NCBI GenBank assembly: GCA_965213595.1 | Contig: CBDBZO010000006.1 | Span: 124,001 to 188,000 of the forward strand | Length of the DNA stretch: 64,000 nucleotides | Source of the DNA: JBCCFC01 sp965213595 | GTDB taxonomy: Bacteria > Chloroflexota > Anaerolineae > Caldilineales > Caldilineaceae | Reading direction: 5' to 3' | Part shown: positions 60,058 through 64,000 of the stretch, piece by piece | Numbering within the stretch: position 1 is the stretch's first letter | Layout of the letters: the number at the start of each line of letters is the position of its first letter | The notes under the pieces: generated by a model | Seen by the model: the letters and a program-made list of their open reading frames with translations, nothing else | Databases searched by the model: none | Told to the model about the DNA's origin: nothing | Translations under genes and position numbers: made by a program

Positions 60058-63045
60058 ATGTCGTCTTTTCGGGCTCGGCTTCTAATTTTATTGCCTTTAA
60101 CTTTCTTGCTTCTGCTGATGGCAGAAACGCCAGTGCATTCCTCAGCGGCAAAATCTCTGGCTCAGCCCTTGGTACAAGGAACGCCGCTGACCGTTTCATT
60201 GCAAGCGGACAGCCTGCGGATCGAGTGGCAAATTCCCGTGTCCGGTGCCCGCGAGGTAACGGCGGCCAACAGCGAGGCCATTGCCGCCACGCTGCAAAGG
60301 CTGCCCAGTGCCCCCTACGAAGGATATGTCTTACCGCTGCGGACTATTCCCGTCTACCTGCCCGCGAACGTAGGGGAGGCCCCGTCCGTGTTGATCGAAC
60401 ATCTGCACACTGCCGCCTGGCCAAGTGGCATGGGGAATGCCCTTGCCGATTTCGTGACGCAACCTGCCCAAGCAGCACCGCCCGCGCTCCACCAAACGCT
60501 TGAAAATGCCGACGATTTACGTGCACTGTGGGCGGTTGCGCCAGCGCTGCCGCCCGCTCCGGTTTTTCTGCTGCGACAGGGCCGCGTGCGTGGGCAAATG
60601 ATTGCGGTGTATGCCGTTAGCCCCATCTACAGTGATGCGGGTGAAACAAAGCTCGCCACTTCGTTCAACGCCGTCATTCCGACTGGGCAGGATCAAGTGG
60701 TGCAAGGCAATACGCTGCCCGCTACCACGGTTGACAGCTTCGACGCTCCCTTTTCGCCAGAGAGCCGCTTTCTCATCAACCGGGCGGCCCGGATCGTAGT
60801 TCACCAAGCTGGCGTGCAGCGCATTACGGGTGAGATACTGGTGGCGGCCGGCATTCGCACCGATTTGGCCGATCAGCTGCGTCTCTTTCACCAAGACGAC
60901 GAGATTGCGTTGGAGGTGCGCGACGACAACCGCAACAATCAGCTTGATCCCAGTGACGAAGTACGCTTCTATGCGGGAGATGTGTTCGCGGAAAAAGTGG
61001 GCGATCAGTGGAATCCATCCAGCGTTTACTGGATTGGAGTTGCAGACAAACCCGGTCTGCGTATGAGTGTGGCGGACGCCCGGCCCAACGGCGCACCCCA
61101 GCGAAGCTCGGCCGTAGAGCGAGGCGTTTGGCAAAGCAATGAGCACTTCTTTTCGTTCGCGCCCGGCCCTGATGGAGATTACTTCTTCTCCGCGGACATG
61201 AGAACGCTCGACGCGACGGCAAGTGTAGAGCAGGATGCTTCCGCGCCCAGCCAAATCGCTGCGCTGAACGTTCAACTCCCGCTTACCACCGAATATTTCA
61301 CCTCGACGTTTACACTTCACGGCACTTCACTGCCGATCCGCAGAGATTATCCACAGCATACACTGCGCGTGCAGGTGGGCCAAGTGAATAAAGATGTGGA
61401 ATGGAAAGCCGACACGCGCACAGCAGCGGACTGGTCGCACGAAATAACAGCAACCGTGGCAAGCAGGCCGCCCGAACTAAAGGTGTCGCTGCTCCCTGGT
61501 CAGCAACCGAGCCATCTGCTGCTGGACCGTGTCGAATGGTCGCAGCCCGTTCACCTAGACTTTGCTCAACAGGGGGGCGCGTTCTCCGGTGTGCCGGGCA
61601 GCTGGGTCTACATGTTAACCAATACGCCTGCGGGACGCACGCTCTACGATGTGACGGACGCTGGGCGCCCCGTCGCGCTGGACATCCCTGATGGTTTGGA
61701 TACCCAATTTCAAGCCGAGCCAGCGGTGCGTGACTATCTACTGGCTGGCGCGGGAACGTTGCACGCGCCCTCGGTGCAAAAGCACGCGCCAGCGGAACTG
61801 CTCAACATTCGCGCCGCAGACGCCGTTTACATTGCGCCGCCCGAACTTATTCCATCCCTGCAGCCGCTCGTTGAGCACCGGCGTCGGCAGGGCTACGAGG
61901 TGGCGGTGATCAACGTGCAGGAGATTTATGCGCTGTGGAACGACGGCTATACCTCTCCAACTGCCATCCGCGAATTTCTCCGCTTTGCCGTTGCTACTTG
62001 GCGGCCCGCGCCCATATCTGCGGTGCTGGTTGGGGACGGAACCTGGGACCCCCTCAATCATTTGAGGAAGAACAACGTGAACTTTATTCCGCCGTACATG
62101 GCGGATGTCGATCGCTACATCCACACAACCGCCTGTGAAAACTGCTACTTTCAGCTGGACGGGGCAGACCCGTTGGTCAGCGATAGTGATCCCAACTTTC
62201 TAATCGATCTGTGGGGCGGTCGTTTTCCCGTCAAGAGCGTAGAGGAATTGGATGTGGTGGTTGACAAAATTATTGACTACGAGACGGACTCCGGTAGCCT
62301 ATCTCTCTGGCGCAGCGATGCAATTTTCGTGGCGGATGATTACGAACACTGCGACGGCACCCGCGACGGCGCAGGTGACTTTGCCGCTCACAACGAGCTA
62401 ATTATTGAACAGCTGCCGCCGCAGGTTGATGTCAAACGTGCTTATTACGAACCGACGAAGGATTGCAGTCCGCAGGGGCGCGAGCGACTGGCCCGTGAAG
62501 TTCACGAACGTACCCTGGCGCTGGCCAACGCTGGGGCGGGGTTATTTACCTTCTCCGGCCACGGCCTACAGTGGGGAATAGCGCAGCTAGGCCTGGATAC
62601 GGAGCCAACCTTCCTACTAGGCCTGTACGATGCCGATTTGTTAACCAACCGGGACAAGCTGTTTGTGGCGCTGCAAATGACGTGCCTCACCTCTCAATTT
62701 GCTAGGCCCGCAGTTTCGGGCACGACGGTGGATGAACGGCTGTTCCTAAATGCAAACGGTGGAGCCGTCGCCGTGTGGGGCTCATCAGGCCTGAGCGTTG
62801 CCGCCGGCCACGATGTGCTGCAAATTGGCTTTCACCGTAAGCTGTGGCAGGCCGAAGGGGCAAGTGCGCGCCTGGGGGAGTTGGTCGAGGCGGGATACCT
62901 TGAGCTGTTTACTTCACCAACCGGCAACTGCTGCCTGGATCAGCCCAAGACCTTTTTGCTCCTCGGCGATCCGCTCACGCCGCTCCGCATCACGCTGCCG
63001 GAGAGTGTTACCTACCTGCCGATGGTTACGGAACAATCTAGGTAG
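60058..63045 (+). CDS. Gingipain-family (C25) cysteine protease, PorU-like, with YLPMV tail
   Basis: The ATG at 60058 has GAAGGAAAA upstream; the in-frame ATG at 60043 is less likely. The 995-residue protein has a signal peptide (RARLLILLPLTFLLLLMAE), an N-terminal beta-rich region of about 560 residues, then the C25 domain (about 590-950): PLVEHRRRQGYEVAVINVQE, PISAVLVGDGTWDP, GGRFPVKSVEELDVVVDKI, catalytic histidine in FTFSGHG (about 835) and cysteine in LQMTCLTSQF (about 876). Both catalytic residues are present. In Bacteroidota this family includes secreted gingipains and PorU, the C-terminal signal peptidase/sortase of type IX secretion. The protein ends SVTYLPMVTEQSR. A role in processing other exported proteins here is a hypothesis. 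Confidence 0.88.
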   Translation: MSSFRARLLILLPLTFLLLLMAETPVHSSAAKSLAQPLVQGTPLTVSLQADSLRIEWQIPVSGAREVTAANSEAIAATLQRLPSAPYEGYVLPLRTIPVYLPANVGEAPSVLIEHLHTAAWPSGMGNALADFVTQPAQAAPPALHQTLENADDLRALWAVAPALPPAPVFLLRQGRVRGQMIAVYAVSPIYSDAGETKLATSFNAVIPTGQDQVVQGNTLPATTVDSFDAPFSPESRFLINRAARIVVHQAGVQRITGEILVAAGIRTDLADQLRLFHQDDEIALEVRDDNRNNQLDPSDEVRFYAGDVFAEKVGDQWNPSSVYWIGVADKPGLRMSVADARPNGAPQRSSAVERGVWQSNEHFFSFAPGPDGDYFFSADMRTLDATASVEQDASAPSQIAALNVQLPLTTEYFTSTFTLHGTSLPIRRDYPQHTLRVQVGQVNKDVEWKADTRTAADWSHEITATVASRPPELKVSLLPGQQPSHLLLDRVEWSQPVHLDFAQQGGAFSGVPGSWVYMLTNTPAGRTLYDVTDAGRPVALDIPDGLDTQFQAEPAVRDYLLAGAGTLHAPSVQKHAPAELLNIRAADAVYIAPPELIPSLQPLVEHRRRQGYEVAVINVQEIYALWNDGYTSPTAIREFLRFAVATWRPAPISAVLVGDGTWDPLNHLRKNNVNFIPPYMADVDRYIHTTACENCYFQLDGADPLVSDSDPNFLIDLWGGRFPVKSVEELDVVVDKIIDYETDSGSLSLWRSDAIFVADDYEHCDGTRDGAGDFAAHNELIIEQLPPQVDVKRAYYEPTKDCSPQGRERLAREVHERTLALANAGAGLFTFSGHGLQWGIAQLGLDTEPTFLLGLYDADLLTNRDKLFVALQMTCLTSQFARPAVSGTTVDERLFLNANGGAVAVWGSSGLSVAAGHDVLQIGFHRKLWQAEGASARLGELVEAGYLELFTSPTGNCCLDQPKTFLLLGDPLTPLRITLPESVTYLPMVTEQSR

Positions 63046-63140
63046 GAGTTCTCCGCTGTGAGGTACATTCTCAGATGCCCCTTTATATACAAACCGTATG
63101 TGAACCCATTTTCACGTAAACCAATCTGGAAAGAAACGTG

Positions 63141-64000
63141 ATGAACTCTCAACACTTGGTAAGATACCTTCATTTCGCGTTGTCTCTATTTGTCTTGCTC
63201 TTGATTCTGCTCCTCGCCAATAGTGTTCGCGAGGAGCAGAAGGCAAACCCATTTAATACGGGTGGAGACTTAATTCCCTCAAGTTACGAAGAGGAACCAG
63301 CTTCGCGTGGTGAAACCGGCGTGATACCTGGCAACCCTGGGGACAGATTGCCATTTGAACGTTATCTCTCTTCGTCTGCCTCTGCGGGCACGTGTATGAT
63401 AGCAAGTAGGCCGTGTGAAATTGCGTTGATTCCGGGTCTTGGTGCCGTTGCTGGCCCAGATGTGCTGGTAGCTAAAAGCAGAGTATACCTACCTATCATT
63501 GAGTACAGCACCCAATCAGACATGAGTATTGGCTGTTACAAGAACGAAGTGACCCAACAACTGGGCCAACTCTTCGTAAATGATCCGGGGCAGCAGCGTG
63601 CGCGCGAAACGCTACAGTGCTCGGATAGATTGGTCGCGGCGGCTCAAGCTCGAGTGTGGAATATGGCGCAGAACAACTATTTGAGTCACACTGATCCCAA
63701 AGGGCGCTCGCCCCACTTTTATATTCGTCAAACAGATTACCCTTTGCCTGATGCTTACGCTAGTGGAGAAAATTTTGTTGAGAGCATTGCGGGGGGCTTT
63801 GCTAGCGCGAACAGCGCATGGAAAGCACTGCTGGGGTCTCCCTCTCACCGCGTGCATGTTTTGGGAGAGAAAGACTTTTTTCGCGCACAGAACTGTTTTG
63901 GTATTGGCTATATAGAAAGCACAGACCACCTCCGGCACTACTATGTTATTTTGACGGCTCCCTGCTCTAATCGTCAGGTTGAAGAAGGATTAGTGTCTCA
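63141..64000 (+). CDS. Exported CAP/SCP-domain protein (3' end outside window)
   Basis: The frame from ATG 63141 is open to the window end (286 residues so far); GAAAGAAACGTG precedes it. A signal anchor (FALSLFVLLLILLLANSV) is followed by a linker with RVYLPIIEYST, the YLPLV-type motif here in mid-protein, and then a CAP domain: LVAAAQARVWNMAQNNYLSH, GENF, SPSHRVHVLG and FGIGY carry the usual histidine and glutamate positions. CAP proteins are extracellular and may bind lipids or cleave peptides; the role here is unknown. Confidence 0.85.
   Translation, partial: MNSQHLVRYLHFALSLFVLLLILLLANSVREEQKANPFNTGGDLIPSSYEEEPASRGETGVIPGNPGDRLPFERYLSSSASAGTCMIASRPCEIALIPGLGAVAGPDVLVAKSRVYLPIIEYSTQSDMSIGCYKNEVTQQLGQLFVNDPGQQRARETLQCSDRLVAAAQARVWNMAQNNYLSHTDPKGRSPHFYIRQTDYPLPDAYASGENFVESIAGGFASANSAWKALLGSPSHRVHVLGEKDFFRAQNCFGIGYIESTDHLRHYYVILTAPCSNRQVEEGLVS

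Larger units (their letters stand above)
16161..64000. mobile_element. Putative integrative element; left end here, right end not seen
   Basis: The left limit is the junction that splits the lamin-tail gene, with a large serine recombinase as the first gene inside. The missing 5' part of the target gene is not found anywhere to the right, so the element either extends past the window or its right end has been lost. Supporting signs: a plasmid-type replicon at 37.7-41.5 kb, many insertion sequences, two toxin-antitoxin or regulator sets, and absence of the GCGGAGA repeats common on the left side. The whole right part being one element is an inference; it may be several nested insertions. Confidence 0.4.

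Overview
The window reads as high-GC bacterial DNA that fits a Chloroflexota (Anaerolineae/Caldilineae-type) genome. This is an inference from several traits seen together: large exported proteins built from lamin-tail, SdrD_B, DUF11 and thrombospondin-type-3 modules with Thr/Pro linkers, short C-terminal tails of the form aromatic-L/V-P-L-I/V, GxxExxY and CHAT proteins, and NarL-type regulators. No rRNA, tRNA or CRISPR array was recognised.

Region 1 (1-16160) looks like resident chromosome. A biotin protein ligase (birA, minus strand) sits beside a split acyl-CoA carboxylase: carboxyltransferase (1828-3513), biotin carboxylase (4572-6077) and biotin carrier protein (6741-7235). A HigB/HigA-type toxin-antitoxin pair with its own consensus promoter lies between the last two and overlaps the carrier gene by 4 bp. 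Small membrane proteins, a GT39-like glycosyltransferase, a metallo-beta-lactamase-fold hydrolase, a frameshifted GxxExxY gene and a huge lamin-tail exoprotein follow. The intergenic spaces carry a GCGGAGA-rich palindromic repeat family that I see only here.

Region 2 (about 16160 onward) looks like an inserted accessory element. A large serine recombinase (16067-17776) abuts and splits the lamin-tail gene, and the 5' part of that gene is not found in the rest of the window, so the other end probably lies beyond it. Cargo includes a 36-residue-repeat calcium-binding exoprotein, two copies of an unknown three-gene module (one decayed and containing an internal inversion), a truncated sensor with two response regulators, a second toxin-antitoxin pair, Thr/Pro-rich exoproteins, and IS701-like, IS630, IS4 and IS3-like elements (the IS4 sits inside the IS3). 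A plasmid-type replicon at 37.7-41.5 kb has a RepA-like initiator, five 21-bp iterons, a ribbon-helix-helix-like protein and an ExeA/TniB-like ATPase.

Region 3 (45.4-64 kb) is an exoprotein and signalling island: a secreted protein coupled to an RsbW-like ATPase, a stand-alone CHAT protease, a second response-regulator pair, an unusual subtilase, a six-repeat SdrD_B protein, a gingipain-family (C25, PorU-like) protease and a CAP-domain protein. Five exported proteins in the window end in the same short tail (YVPLI, YLPLV, FLPLV, FLPAV, YLPMV), and two more carry it internally. One of the tailed proteins is the C25 protease. Together they suggest a possible tail-dependent sorting or processing route, the most interesting hypothesis here. 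Candidate structured RNA elements (three related hairpins with compensatory stem changes) precede a duplicated exoprotein gene.
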